This document shows, one piece after another, positions 8,794 to 18,471 of a DNA stretch of 64,000 bases. The stretch's first letter is position 1, and each line of letters opens with the position of its first letter. The stretch covers positions 69,946 to 133,945 of the forward strand of contig NZ_JBHLXE010000027.1 of NCBI RefSeq assembly GCF_042432445.1, given 5' to 3'. The translations under genes were made by a program, and so were the position numbers. Origin of the DNA: Thorsellia kenyensis. GTDB taxonomy: Bacteria; Pseudomonadota; Gammaproteobacteria; Enterobacterales; Thorselliaceae. The notes beneath the pieces are model-generated. The model did no database searches and was not told the DNA's origin. It worked only from the letters and a program-made list of their open reading frames with translations.

Positions 8794-10575
8794 ATGCGTA
8801 CTCACTATTGCGGTCAAGTAAATCAATCCCACGTGAATCAAACCATATCGTTAGCAGGTTGGGTTCATAGACGTAAAGATCTTGGTGGACTGATATTTAT
8901 ATATTTACGAGATAGAGAAGGGTTAGTTCAAGTTTTTTTCGATCCTAAAAATCAAGCATCTTTTGAAATTGCCCAGCAACTAAGGAATGAATTTTGTATT
9001 TCAATTGAGGGTATCGTGAGAGCTCGCCCAGAAAATCAAGTGAATCATGACGTAAAAACAGGTTCAATTGAAATTGAAGCAACTCAATTGACTATTATAA
9101 ATCGTTCTGAACCTCTGCCATTAGACAGTAATCAAGTGAATACCGAAGAGCAAAGATTAAAATATCGTTATATCGATTTAAGACGTCCAGAAATGACTGA
9201 AAGACTAATGAAAAGAAGCCTTATCACCCGATTCGTTCGCCGCTATTTAGATGATAACGGGTTTTTAGATATTGAAACACCAATGTTAACTAAAGCGACC
9301 CCTGAAGGCGCTCGTGACTATCTGGTACCGAGTCGCGTGAATAAAGGTAAATTTTATGCTTTGCCTCAATCGCCTCAATTGTTCAAACAGTTGTTGATGA
9401 TGTCAGGGTACGATAAATACTACCAAATTGTAAAATGCTTTAGAGATGAAGATTTAAGAGCTGATAGACAACCAGAATTTACGCAAATAGATATTGAAAC
9501 CTCTTTCTTAAGTGCAGATAGTGTTCGTGCCATGATGGAAAAAATGATTCGTGGACTCTTCAATGAAATCATTTCTGTTGAACTAGGTGATTTTCCAGTG
9601 ATGACTTTCAGTGAAGCCATGAGTCGCTATGGTTCTGATAAGCCCGATTTAAGAAATCCTTTAGAACTTGTTGATATTGCTGATATAGTTAAAAGTGTAG
9701 AGTTTAAGGTATTTAATGAACCTGCAAATGATGTAAATGGTCGCGTTATTGCGTTAAAAGTACCTCAAGGGGCAGTGTTTACTCGCAAGCAAATTGATGA
9801 ATATGGCGCCTTTGTGAATATTTATGGTGCTAAAGGACTTGCTTGGATGAAAATTAATGAGGTTGCTAAAGGGATTGAAGGAATTCAAAGCCCAGTGAGT
9901 AAATTTTTAACTGAAGAGATTATTCAAGAAATTATCCAAAGAACAGCAGCAACCGATGGTGATTTAATTTTCTTCGGTGCAGATAAAAAATCAATTGCAA
10001 CAGATGCAATGGGTGCTTTAAGATTAAAAGTAGGTAATGACATCGAAGCAACAACTCCTGGATTCTTCACTAAAACATGGGCACCACTATGGGTTATTGA
10101 TTTCCCAATGTTTGAAGAAAACAGCGATGGCAGTTTAAGTGCTATGCATCATCCTTTTACCTCCCCTAAAGAGATGACGCCTGAAGAATTAGTAAAAGCA
10201 CCACTCACTGCAGTGGCTAATGCATATGATATGGTTATTAATGGATATGAAGTGGGTGGCGGCTCAGTACGTATCTATAAATCGGATATGCAACAAACAG
10301 TATTCTCAATTTTGGGCATTAACGAAAGTGAACAAAAAGAAAAATTTGGTTTCTTACTTGATGCATTAAAATATGGCACTCCACCACATGCCGGCCTTGC
10401 ATTTGGTCTTGATAGATTGACCATGCTTTTGACTTTTACAGATAATATTCGTGATGTTATCGCATTTCCAAAGACTACAACAGCATCATGTTTAATGACG
10501 GATGCCCCAAGTTTTGCTAATGCGCAAGCATTAGATGAACTTGCTATTGCTGTGAAAGCGATAAAATCTGAATAA
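8794..10575 (+). CDS. aspS: Aspartyl-tRNA synthetase
   Basis: This class II aminoacyl-tRNA synthetase of 593 residues (E. coli 590) charges tRNA-Asp in the cytoplasm. The N-terminal OB-fold anticodon-binding domain is at residues 1-about 105. Motif 1 lies near FLDIETPMLTKATPEGARD, and motif 2 is FRDEDLRADRQPEFTQID. The bacterial GAD insertion domain is at about 280-420, and motif 3 is GLAFGLDRLTMLL. AGAGGT upstream supports the ATG start. The downstream order nudB-yebC-ruvC follows the enteric arrangement. Confidence 0.97.
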   Translation: MRTHYCGQVNQSHVNQTISLAGWVHRRKDLGGLIFIYLRDREGLVQVFFDPKNQASFEIAQQLRNEFCISIEGIVRARPENQVNHDVKTGSIEIEATQLTIINRSEPLPLDSNQVNTEEQRLKYRYIDLRRPEMTERLMKRSLITRFVRRYLDDNGFLDIETPMLTKATPEGARDYLVPSRVNKGKFYALPQSPQLFKQLLMMSGYDKYYQIVKCFRDEDLRADRQPEFTQIDIETSFLSADSVRAMMEKMIRGLFNEIISVELGDFPVMTFSEAMSRYGSDKPDLRNPLELVDIADIVKSVEFKVFNEPANDVNGRVIALKVPQGAVFTRKQIDEYGAFVNIYGAKGLAWMKINEVAKGIEGIQSPVSKFLTEEIIQEIIQRTAATDGDLIFFGADKKSIATDAMGALRLKVGNDIEATTPGFFTKTWAPLWVIDFPMFEENSDGSLSAMHHPFTSPKEMTPEELVKAPLTAVANAYDMVINGYEVGGGSVRIYKSDMQQTVFSILGINESEQKEKFGFLLDALKYGTPPHAGLAFGLDRLTMLLTFTDNIRDVIAFPKTTTASCLMTDAPSFANAQALDELAIAVKAIKSE

Positions 10576-10625
10576 GGCAAATTAAGCATGTTGGCTTTTC
10601 AATACTTTTATTTAGTAATTACATC

Positions 10626-11081
10626 ATGGTAAGTGTAGCACCACAGTATAAAAAACCTGAATCTGTCTTAGTGGTTATTTTTAGCCGTTTTGATAAAAAG
10701 GTACTTATGCTGCAAAGGAAAGATGACTCCACCTTTTGGCAATCTGTTACAGGTAGCTTAGAAGAGGGGGAGTTACCTTTAGAAACTGCAATAAGGGAAG
10801 TTTATGAAGAGACTGGCATTCTCATTGATGGTCAAAAAATATCATTAATTGATTGTAAACATTCAGTTGTTTTTGAACTGTTTGAAAACATGAAAAAACG
10901 TTATGCGCCAGGAGTGACACACAATTTAGAGCATTGGTTTTTATTACCTTTAGACAAAGTACCAGAGATAAAAATATCTGAGCACCTCGCTTTTTGTTGG
11001 TTAGATCTTGAAGAAGCAATTTTAAAAACCAAATCACCAAATAATGCTGAAGCAATAAATATATTCGTTCGCAACTTTTGA
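10626..11081 (+). CDS. nudB: Dihydroneopterin triphosphate diphosphatase (Nudix hydrolase)
   Basis: This 151-residue Nudix enzyme removes pyrophosphate from dihydroneopterin triphosphate in folate synthesis. The Nudix box is complete (GSLEEGELPLETAIREVYEE followed by TGI). The N-terminal KKPESVLVVIF and the later KRYAPGVTHNLEHWF segments match E. coli NudB rather than other Nudix families. It follows aspS by 50 bases on the same strand and precedes yebC, as in enterics. Confidence 0.93.
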   Translation: MVSVAPQYKKPESVLVVIFSRFDKKVLMLQRKDDSTFWQSVTGSLEEGELPLETAIREVYEETGILIDGQKISLIDCKHSVVFELFENMKKRYAPGVTHNLEHWFLLPLDKVPEIKISEHLAFCWLDLEEAILKTKSPNNAEAINIFVRNF

Positions 11082-11172
11082 TTTTTTAACTAGATTAGAA
11101 ATTTTTTAAGTCTTAGCAAATTAATCGTGGTTTGATGCTAAGTTTATTTAGTTAAATCTGCTTAAACTGATA

Positions 11173-11192
11173 TCAAGTCAAGTCAAGTCAAG
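11173..11192. repeat. Four tandem copies of TCAAG
   Basis: TCAAG is repeated four times in the nudB-yebC intergenic region, about 160 bases before yebC. No function is evident. Confidence 0.8.
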
Positions 11193-11351
11193 TTAATTAT
11201 TACTCTTAAGTGCTATATACTTTGTTAGCATTAGAAAGAGACTTAGCAGACTTAGTCAACTTGAATATATAAATTAAAACCTATAAATTACCAATGTAAT
11301 TTTTTCTTTGTTTACAAATATAATATCTGCATGTTTTAAAGGAGATTTAAT

Positions 11352-12095
11352 ATGGCAGGACATAGTAAATGGGCAAATACTAAACATCGCAAAGCGGCCC
11401 AAGACGCAAAGCGTGGAAAAATTTTCACTAAAATCATTAGAGAATTAGTCACAGCTGCCAAATTAGGTGGGGGTGATCCAGGCTCAAATCCAAGACTAAG
11501 AGCTGCTATAGATAAAGCATTGTCAAATAATATGACAAGAGATACCCTAAATAGAGCTATTGCCAGAGGCGTCGGTGGTGATGATGATGCGGATATGGAG
11601 TCTATTGTCTATGAAGGTTATGGCCCTGGTGGTACCGCTGTAATGGTTGAGTGCTTGAGTGATAATAGAAAAAGAACAGTATCAGAAGTTAGACATGCAT
11701 TTACTAAAACTGGTGGTAATTTAGGTACTGATGGTTCAGTTAGCTATTTGTTTACTAAGCGTGGTGTCATTTCTTATGCTCCTGGGATCAGTGAAGATGA
11801 CATAATGGAAGTGGCTATTGAAGCTGGTGCAGATGATGTTGAAGTATTCGATGATGGTGCTATTGATGTGTACACAACACCGGAGAGTTTTGGTGCAGTC
11901 AAGGATGCTTTGGATGCAAGAGGCTTTCAAGCCGATAATGCTGAAGTTGCACTGATCCCATCGACTAAAGCCGAATTAGATGCAGAAACAGCGCCTAAAC
12001 TACTCAAACTTATTGATATGCTTGAAGATTGTGATGACGTCCAGGAAGTCTATCACAACGGCGACATCTCGGATGAAATAGCTGCGTTGTTATAA
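11352..12095 (+). CDS. yebC: YebC/PmpR-family regulatory protein
   Basis: The 247-residue protein starts with the invariant MAGHSKWANTKHRKAAQDAK and continues with the TACO1/YebC three-domain fold (E. coli YebC 246). The family has been described as transcriptional regulators and, more recently, as factors that relieve ribosome stalling at proline-rich stretches. A strong AAAGGAG ribosome site lies eight bases before the ATG. A clear intrinsic terminator follows, so ruvC downstream is not in the same transcript, unlike the common yebC-ruvC arrangement. Confidence 0.96.
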   Translation: MAGHSKWANTKHRKAAQDAKRGKIFTKIIRELVTAAKLGGGDPGSNPRLRAAIDKALSNNMTRDTLNRAIARGVGGDDDADMESIVYEGYGPGGTAVMVECLSDNRKRTVSEVRHAFTKTGGNLGTDGSVSYLFTKRGVISYAPGISEDDIMEVAIEAGADDVEVFDDGAIDVYTTPESFGAVKDALDARGFQADNAEVALIPSTKAELDAETAPKLLKLIDMLEDCDDVQEVYHNGDISDEIAALL

Positions 12096-12120
12096 TTATA
12101 CTCAGCTATTGCCTTCAAAG

Positions 12121-12147
12121 AAAAAGCCAGCGACAGCTGGCTTTTTT
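12121..12147 (+). terminator. Intrinsic terminator after yebC
   Basis: AAAAAGCCAGC, a GACA loop and GCTGGCTTTTTT form a perfect 11-bp stem ending in a T-tract, 25 bases after the yebC stop. It can work in both directions because of the A/T symmetry. Confidence 0.9.
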
Positions 12148-12959
12148 ATCCCTAAACACCAATGTGTAAGTTATTATTCAATAAGTGATAAATTTAGTAA
12201 AGTTCACCGTATTTAATTGTTATGGATAATATATTAAGTAATATAGGAAAAGGGCAGGCGGGTGAATTTTTATACCCTATTGAATTAATGCTTAAATGGG
12301 TTTTTATTGATTAAGTAATTCATCATAAATGAATCACAAACCCAATATATAACATCTTTATCTTGGTATTTAATCTCCTACATTGCAAGCCATCAACAAC
12401 AATGAATAATAAGGTGGTAAATGGATAGCGAGCACTACTAGAAATCACAGGAATGTAGAATCAATTTTCATTGTCAATTAGGTGAGAAATGAGATCTGCT
12501 TACGAAGGGATAATGCAGCAGAAACATCTTTTATAAACAAACTCACTGTAAGCTTATTGAAAAATGGAAAACTGAAAAACTGAAAAACTTAAAAGCTGTT
12601 AAAGCAAGTATGGACAACAAAAAAGTATCCACTTATGCTTAATGAATAATTATTAAAACTTTTAAATCCAAGCAATTTTACTGATTAAAACTCACCCGTT
12701 TGTCCTTCATGGGTAGCGTAAAAGCTTGTTTTCTTAATTTACTTGATGATACGATGCACTTGCTTTTACCATAAGAGTAGTTATTAGCAAGAATAAGAAT
12801 TATAATTTTACAGTTCTGCCTTCTTTTTGATACTTCTTCCTTTAACAAAAGAAATTTAATTCAAATGACGGTGATATATATTGTATATTTCTGCATTCCT
12901 CAGTATACAAAAAATGCTTTGCGACTAGGAACGACTTTTAAAAGGTAATTATTTTTTCT
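12148..12959. other. Long gap between yebC and ruvC, no convincing gene
   Basis: About 810 bases hold no open frame above 60 codons. A 30-codon frame at 12222-12314 (starts MDNILSNIGKGQAG, ends LKWVFID) has no clear ribosome site and may be chance or gene debris. AAAACTG-like short repeats occur near 12560-12590. In enterics yebC and ruvC are close together, so this may be the remains of a lost gene or an insertion. Confidence 0.5.
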
Positions 12960-13481
12960 ATGGCGATTATATTAGGTATCGATCCTGGTTCAAGAATAAC
13001 TGGGTATGGTGTTCTTTTACACAAGGGTAATGCATTTAGTTATCTTGGAAGCGGTTGTATAAAGACAGATGTAGATGATATGCCCTCAAGATTAAAAATA
13101 ATATTTGCTGGGGTAACACAAATCATAGAACAGTTTTCTCCTGATTGTATGGCGATTGAAAAAATTTTCATGGCTAAAAATCCTGATTCTGCGTTTAAAC
13201 TAGGTCAAGCTAGGGGCGTAGCTATGGTAGCAGGGGTAAACAAGGAATTACCAATTTATGAATATGCTGCAAGACAAGTAAAACAAACCGTTGTTGGCAC
13301 AGGTGCAGCCGATAAACAGCAAATTCAAATGATGGTAAAATACCTATTAAAATTAGAAAAAAGCCCTCAAGCTGATGCAGCAGATGCCTTAGCTATTGCA
13401 ATTACCCATTGTCATCTAGGTGTTAATATGCTGAGAGTAAAGCAGGGGGCTTTGAGTATGAAAAAAGGAAGACTAAGGTAG
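12960..13481 (+). CDS. ruvC: Holliday junction resolvase RuvC
   Basis: The 173-residue endonuclease (E. coli 173) cuts Holliday junctions in homologous recombination. The four acidic catalytic positions are visible: D7 in GIDPGS, the Glu in AIEKIF, and the two Asp in ADAADALAIA. The ATG at 12960 has AAAGG about 14 bases upstream, rather distant. RuvC normally works with RuvAB. Those genes do not follow here; the next gene is prs on the opposite strand. Confidence 0.96.
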   Translation: MAIILGIDPGSRITGYGVLLHKGNAFSYLGSGCIKTDVDDMPSRLKIIFAGVTQIIEQFSPDCMAIEKIFMAKNPDSAFKLGQARGVAMVAGVNKELPIYEYAARQVKQTVVGTGAADKQQIQMMVKYLLKLEKSPQADAADALAIAITHCHLGVNMLRVKQGALSMKKGRLR

Positions 13482-13495
13482 AAGTTATCGACTAC

Positions 13496-13523
13496 CCAAT
13501 GCCGTATTTCTTAAAAGCATTGG
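13496..13523. terminator. Weak stem-loop between convergent ruvC and prs
   Basis: CCAATGC and GCATTGG pair across a 14-base loop, between the two stop codons. There is no T-tract directly after the stem, so terminator function is tentative. Confidence 0.3.
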
Positions 13524-13553
13524 ATAGGTGTAAAAAAAGTTTAAAAAAGCAGT

Positions 13554-14501
13554 CTAGTACTCAAACATGGCAGAAATAGACTCTTCGTTGCTGATACGAC
13601 GAATCGCTTCAGCGAGCATCGCTGAAATGCTCAGAGTTCTCACTTTACCTAAAGACTTGATATTCTCAGATAGAGGAATAGTATCACAAACAATCACTTC
13701 ATCAATGACTGAATTTTTAATGTTATTGTAGGCATTACCAGAAAAAACAGGGTGAGTTGCATATGCAAATACACGCTTAGCTCCGCGACCTTTAAGTGCT
13801 TCAGCCGCTTTACATAAAGTACCTGCTGTATCAATCATGTCATCGACTAAAATACAATCCCTATCCTTTACGTCACCAATTAAGTTCATTACTTCAGAAA
13901 CATTCGCTTGAGGGCGACGCTTATCAATAATAGCCATGTCGGTATCATTAAGTAGTTTAGCGATTGCTCGAGCTCTTACTACACCACCTATATCAGGAGA
14001 AACAACAACTGGATTATCTAGTGTTTGCTTCTTCATATCTTCTAATATGATTGGGCTGCCGAACACATTATCTACAGGGACATCAAAAAAACCTTGAATT
14101 TGCTCAGCGTGTAAATCCATAGTTAGGATTCTATCTACACCAACACTCGATAAAAAATCAGCTACTACTTTAGCTGTAATAGGTACACGAGCTGAGCGCA
14201 CGCGTCTATCTTGTCTTGCATAGCCAAAATAAGGAATAACAGCAGTGATGCGTCCAGCAGAAGCACGACGTAGAGCATCAATCATAACCACTAATTCCAT
14301 TAAATTGTCATTAGTAGGAGCACACGTTGATTGAATAATAAAAATATCTCCACCGCGAACATTTTCATTAATTTGGACGCTGACTTCACCATCACTAAAG
14401 CGACCTACAGAGGCATCACCAAGACTTGAATATAAACGTTTAGCTACACGTTGGGCAAGATCGGGAACTGCATTACCGGCAAAAATCTTCATATCAGACA
14501 C
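13554..14501 (-). CDS. prs: Ribose-phosphate pyrophosphokinase (PRPP synthase)
   Basis: The 315-residue enzyme (E. coli 315) makes phosphoribosyl pyrophosphate from ribose 5-phosphate and ATP for nucleotide, NAD, His and Trp synthesis. The N-terminal MKIFAGNAVPDLA, the FGYARQDRR loop, the cation-site DLHAEQIQGFFD and the PRPP loop DCILVDDMIDTAGTL are all present. It is apparently transcribed alone; the usual upstream neighbour ispE is absent and dld lies upstream instead. Confidence 0.97.
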   Translation of the reverse strand: MSDMKIFAGNAVPDLAQRVAKRLYSSLGDASVGRFSDGEVSVQINENVRGGDIFIIQSTCAPTNDNLMELVVMIDALRRASAGRITAVIPYFGYARQDRRVRSARVPITAKVVADFLSSVGVDRILTMDLHAEQIQGFFDVPVDNVFGSPIILEDMKKQTLDNPVVVSPDIGGVVRARAIAKLLNDTDMAIIDKRRPQANVSEVMNLIGDVKDRDCILVDDMIDTAGTLCKAAEALKGRGAKRVFAYATHPVFSGNAYNNIKNSVIDEVIVCDTIPLSENIKSLGKVRTLSISAMLAEAIRRISNEESISAMFEY

Positions 14502-14679
14502 ATAAACCTCAGGCTTGTTAAGGGATTGTGTTTAATTAATAAAATTAAACGTTAAAAAAATACTTTTGCTTAAAATTAAGTGAATAGTTTAACTGTTTAC
14601 GTCAATCAAATACAGCACAAATTAATACATTCATAGAAAATTGGTAAAATTGCTTAATTACTGAAATTCATAACTACTT

Positions 14680-16422
14680 TTAATGAGATTTTTCCTCACA
14701 TTCGCACCAGTTTTTGAGTTTAGTTGTTTTTCCTATACCTGGATTAAAACAGTTGGTAGGATCACTTGTTTTATAAAAATTAACCAAATCCTCATTTGCA
14801 TTATAGATATGCCCCACATTATGTTCAGCCGGATATTGTGCTTCTCTTGCATCGAGTAGTTTTAGCATCTCATTTTTTATTGTTTCTATATTTTCACCTT
14901 TTTTTACAATATAATCTTGATGGAAGACATAGCATAAAAAGTGCCCGTAATAGAGTTTATTTATCAGTTTTTTCTCAATAGAAGAAGGTAATTTCTCAAG
15001 CCACTCACTTTCATTGCGTCTAAGAGCAATATCTAAGGCCAAAACACCTTCTGATTTATCGTCATGAACAGCATGGTATCTTATAGCAGCACCTGCTGCC
15101 GCGAAACGGTGTAAAAAGGCTTTTTTAGCTTCATCATCATTGCATTCAAAGAAAGCACCTTGTGAACCTGCTTGATTAAAAAATTCATCTAAAAGGGATT
15201 GAACTTCTTTAATCGTTTCTCCTGCCACTTTAAGCATTAAGTGATGTTCGTACCTATCACGAAATTCGTTCATTCGAGAAGGAAGTTGATTTTTAAAAAA
15301 ACGGCTAGCAAATTGAATCAATTTGTCACTGAGGTTATTAGGCAAAATATTTTTTATAATAGGCATGCCAAGCCATGTATCGATTTGTCCCTTAATAGCA
15401 AAAAATCTTGGCATTTTATCAGTGCCAAATTTATTGATCATCATAAAAGTGTCTTTGCCATATTTTTCTGAAATATCATACATATCTCTATGCATATATT
15501 CACCAGCAATAGGCAATTGCTTTGTTTTAGTAAGCAAGTCCCTGCGTAATTGTGTTAGTACTTGCTCATCATTTGTTCCAATGTAAAAAACTTTTTGTTC
15601 GGGTTCTTGTTCAAAGGTGTCCAAGCGAACAGCAAAAACTGCTATTTTACCTGCAGAACCTGACGCCTCATAAAGTCTGCGTTTGTCTGCATTGTATCGT
15701 GAAGGTGTATTTGCATCTACATCTCTGATTCGCTCTATATATTCATTATCAGATGCAATTTTTTCTGTAGCAGGCAGATTATCTTTTAAAAAATTTCCTG
15801 CTTGGAGATTGGTTAAAATTTCTTCAGGAGTTTCACCTAAATCAATCCCTAAATGATTAACTAATTCTAATTTACCGTCGGTATTTACTTTTGCAAATAA
15901 GGAGAGTTCTGTATAAGCAGGGCCTCTTTGAACAAGCGCACCTCCTGAGTTATTACAGATTCCACCAATGACTGAAGCACCGATACATGAAGAACCTATT
16001 ACTGAATGAGGTTCTCTTCTCAAGGGCTTTAAGGCTTTTTCGAGTTGATATAGCGTAGTACCAGGAAGACTTACTATTTGTTCTCCTTTGTTTAACAAAA
16101 AGAGATCATCAATTTTTAATGTACTTATGATCACAACGTCCCTGTCATAGTCGTCACCGCTCGGTGTAGAGCCTTCGGTAAGCCCTGTTTTGGCTGCTTG
16201 CATAATGACTATTTTATCGTGTTTCACACATATTTTGAGCATATTCCAAAGTTCAAGAAGATCAGTTGGGATCAAAACGGCTATAGCTTTACCACCGCCA
16301 GAACGAAAACCTTTTGAATAACGGTCTATTTTGGCAGGTTTTGTTAGTATTTTTGAAGCCCCTATATTTTCTCTTATTTCATTAATAAATTGTTCAGTTG
16401 TCAAAGAATGTTTTGTATCCAT
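14680..16422 (-). CDS. dld: Quinone-dependent D-lactate dehydrogenase
   Basis: This FAD enzyme oxidises D-lactate to pyruvate at the inner-membrane face and passes electrons to quinone. Near-identical blocks to E. coli Dld are present: QAAKTGLTEGSTP, PHSVIGSSCIGASVIGG, RGPAYTELSLF, YGHFLCYVFHQDYIVKKG and YPAEHNVGH. There is an N-terminal FAD-binding domain (about 30-260), then the membrane-binding and cap domains. I place the start at 16422 (MDTKHSL), which has GAGAGG five bases upstream. An in-frame ATG at 16476 would add 18 residues not found in the family. The result is 580 residues (E. coli 571). Confidence 0.96.
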   Translation of the reverse strand: MDTKHSLTTEQFINEIRENIGASKILTKPAKIDRYSKGFRSGGGKAIAVLIPTDLLELWNMLKICVKHDKIVIMQAAKTGLTEGSTPSGDDYDRDVVIISTLKIDDLFLLNKGEQIVSLPGTTLYQLEKALKPLRREPHSVIGSSCIGASVIGGICNNSGGALVQRGPAYTELSLFAKVNTDGKLELVNHLGIDLGETPEEILTNLQAGNFLKDNLPATEKIASDNEYIERIRDVDANTPSRYNADKRRLYEASGSAGKIAVFAVRLDTFEQEPEQKVFYIGTNDEQVLTQLRRDLLTKTKQLPIAGEYMHRDMYDISEKYGKDTFMMINKFGTDKMPRFFAIKGQIDTWLGMPIIKNILPNNLSDKLIQFASRFFKNQLPSRMNEFRDRYEHHLMLKVAGETIKEVQSLLDEFFNQAGSQGAFFECNDDEAKKAFLHRFAAAGAAIRYHAVHDDKSEGVLALDIALRRNESEWLEKLPSSIEKKLINKLYYGHFLCYVFHQDYIVKKGENIETIKNEMLKLLDAREAQYPAEHNVGHIYNANEDLVNFYKTSDPTNCFNPGIGKTTKLKNWCECEEKSH

Positions 16423-16568
16423 ACGTCCTCTCATTGTTAGTTTCAAAGATGAATAAATTCCTAATTTTACCCTCATTAATAACAGCCTAACCTATATCAG
16501 TTTAAGTATGAAATTTTTTGCTCAATTGTATTTAGAAAATAAAATAAATCATAAGAACTAGTAAAATA

Positions 16569-17192
16569 TCATACCAACTTGTACTGTCCAATTGGCAGGT
16601 CGTCAATTGTATAGCAACCAACTTGATATCGAATAAGACGTAAGGTTGGAAAACCTATATGTGCAGTCATGCGTCTTACTTGTCTATTACGTCCCTCATA
16701 TAAAGAAATTTTAAGCCAGCACGTGGGTATAAGTTTCCTTTCTCTAATAGGTGGTACTCTTTGCCATAACCAGCTAGGGGCTTGTACTTGCTCAATTTTT
16801 GCAGGTAAAGTGATCCCATCTTTTAGCATCAGACCTTGTTCAAATTGATTTAATGCGGCTTTATCAGGTATTCCCTCGACTTGAGCGTAATAGATTTTAT
16901 GCGTTTTATTTTTGGGGTTACTCAGTTTGGCTTGTAATTGTCCGTTATTAGTTAATACAAGTAAACCTTCACTATCACGGTCTAACCTACCACAGGGATA
17001 GACGTGTGGGACAGAAATGAAGTGGCTTAAGTTAGAGCGGCCTAATTCGTCGGTAAATTGGGTTAAAACATCATAAGGCTTATTAAACAAGAGAATTTTA
17101 GATTCACGCTCTTTGACTTCATGCGGAATTTTCTTCTTAACATGTGATTTTAGTATGTATTTATGGCGCGAATGATTATTAGCTAAATTCAT
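16569..17192 (-). CDS. rluE: 23S rRNA pseudouridine synthase RluE
   Basis: This RsuA-family pseudouridine synthase of 207 residues modifies 23S rRNA (U2457 in E. coli). The catalytic Asp is in GRLDRDSEGLLVLT. The segments LLFNKPYDVLTQFTDE, PPIRERKLIPTCWLKI and RNRQVRRMTAHIGFPTLRLI match RluE closely. It lacks an N-terminal S4 domain, as RluE does. It begins three bases after the mrdB stop on the same strand, so it may be co-transcribed with the elongation cluster, in the position where E. coli has rlpA. Confidence 0.92.
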   Translation of the reverse strand: MNLANNHSRHKYILKSHVKKKIPHEVKERESKILLFNKPYDVLTQFTDELGRSNLSHFISVPHVYPCGRLDRDSEGLLVLTNNGQLQAKLSNPKNKTHKIYYAQVEGIPDKAALNQFEQGLMLKDGITLPAKIEQVQAPSWLWQRVPPIRERKLIPTCWLKISLYEGRNRQVRRMTAHIGFPTLRLIRYQVGCYTIDDLPIGQYKLV

Positions 17193-17195
17193 AAA

Positions 17196-18308
17196 CTATA
17201 AATTCTTAGATAATGTTTTACGATGTGTGTGTACTGACATGATGATACCAAATCCTGCCATTAAAACAACCAAGGAAGATCCTCCGTAACTAATTAAGGG
17301 GAGGGGAACTCCTACAACAGGTAAAATACCACTTACCATGCCTATATTAACGAAGATATAAATAAAGAAAATTAAGGTCAAACCACCAGCTAAAACACGG
17401 GCAAACATTGTCTGTGCTTTTGCAGCAATAATAAAACCTCTAAGGAGCAAAAGAAAATAAATAAATAGTAAAATACAGACACCAATTAAACCAAATTCTT
17501 CAGCAAGAACTGAAAAAATAAAATCAGTATGTCTTTCTGGTAAAAATTCAAGCTGTGATTGTGTGCCTAAGCCCAGGCCTTTTCCAGACAAACCGCCTGA
17601 ACCGATCGCGGCTTTTGATTGAATAATATGATAACCTGCGCCTTGAGGATCTGTTTCTGGATGAATAAAAGTTAAAACACGTTGTTTTTGATAATCTAAA
17701 AGGAAAAACTCCCAAAGTAAAGGAATTGAAATTGCTACGATGATAATCGCTGAAATAATTAAAATCCAGCTTAACCCTCCAAGAAAAAGAACAAAAAAAC
17801 CGGATAAGGCAACTAAAATTGAGGTACCTAAATCAGGTTCAATTGCGATTAAAATCGTTGGGATCATGATGATTATTATTGTAAAAAAAGTTTCTTTGTA
17901 GGTCGGAGGGGTAGAACCTCTATTTATGAAACGAGCAACCATAAGAGGTACAGTGATTTTGGCTATTTCTGAGGGTTGAAATCGTACAAAACCTAAATCT
18001 AACCATCGTTGTGCACCTTTACTTGTATCCCCAAAAAGATCTACAAGCAACAGTAAAAATACAGTGACACAATATAGAAAAACAGCACTTTTTTCATATA
18101 AGCGAGGGGGAACTTGTGCAAAGCAAAAAAGGACAATCAACGCGACAAGCATTTGAATCAATCGCTTATTGATCATAGCGATATCTTGTCCACTCGCACT
18201 CCAAAGAATAATCAGACCGTAACTTAAAAGCATGAAAATGATAAGTAGAAATACCAAATCTATGTGCAGTTTCGTTAAAAATGAAGCATTGCTTTTTGAA
18301 TGGGTCAT
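17196..18308 (-). CDS. mrdB: RodA, SEDS peptidoglycan glycosyltransferase
   Basis: This polytopic protein of 370 residues (E. coli RodA 370) polymerises lipid II during cell elongation with PBP2. About ten membrane segments and the SEDS signatures are visible: GAQRWLDLGFVRFQPSE, IAIEPDLGTS, GKGLGLGTQSQLEFLPERHT, DFIFSVLAEEFG and PLPLISYGGSS. It follows mrdA by 163 bases in the conserved rsfS-rlmH-mrdA-mrdB order, which indicates a rod-shaped cell. Confidence 0.96.
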   Translation of the reverse strand: MTHSKSNASFLTKLHIDLVFLLIIFMLLSYGLIILWSASGQDIAMINKRLIQMLVALIVLFCFAQVPPRLYEKSAVFLYCVTVFLLLLVDLFGDTSKGAQRWLDLGFVRFQPSEIAKITVPLMVARFINRGSTPPTYKETFFTIIIIMIPTILIAIEPDLGTSILVALSGFFVLFLGGLSWILIISAIIIVAISIPLLWEFFLLDYQKQRVLTFIHPETDPQGAGYHIIQSKAAIGSGGLSGKGLGLGTQSQLEFLPERHTDFIFSVLAEEFGLIGVCILLFIYFLLLLRGFIIAAKAQTMFARVLAGGLTLIFFIYIFVNIGMVSGILPVVGVPLPLISYGGSSLVVLMAGFGIIMSVHTHRKTLSKNL

Positions 18309-18471
18309 AGTCGTTACTTTTACTTAGAGGTTAACAGTTAAATAGATTATGAAATTCATAACCTATGAGTTCAACTTTATGATGCTATTTTTTATTAATA
18401 TATATTAATTAAATAAAATGATTGCTTTATTGTTAGAATTCTCATGAGCAGGACATTTGTGCTATCAGTAT

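Noticed and set aside
10275..10589. 104-codon minus-strand frame inside aspS
   Set aside because: It is a shadow of the aspS coding strand, overlaps the strongly conserved synthetase and resembles no family.
12222..12314. 30-codon frame in the yebC-ruvC gap as a real small protein
   Set aside because: It has no clear ribosome site, promoter or recognised similarity; kept only as a note in the gap entry.
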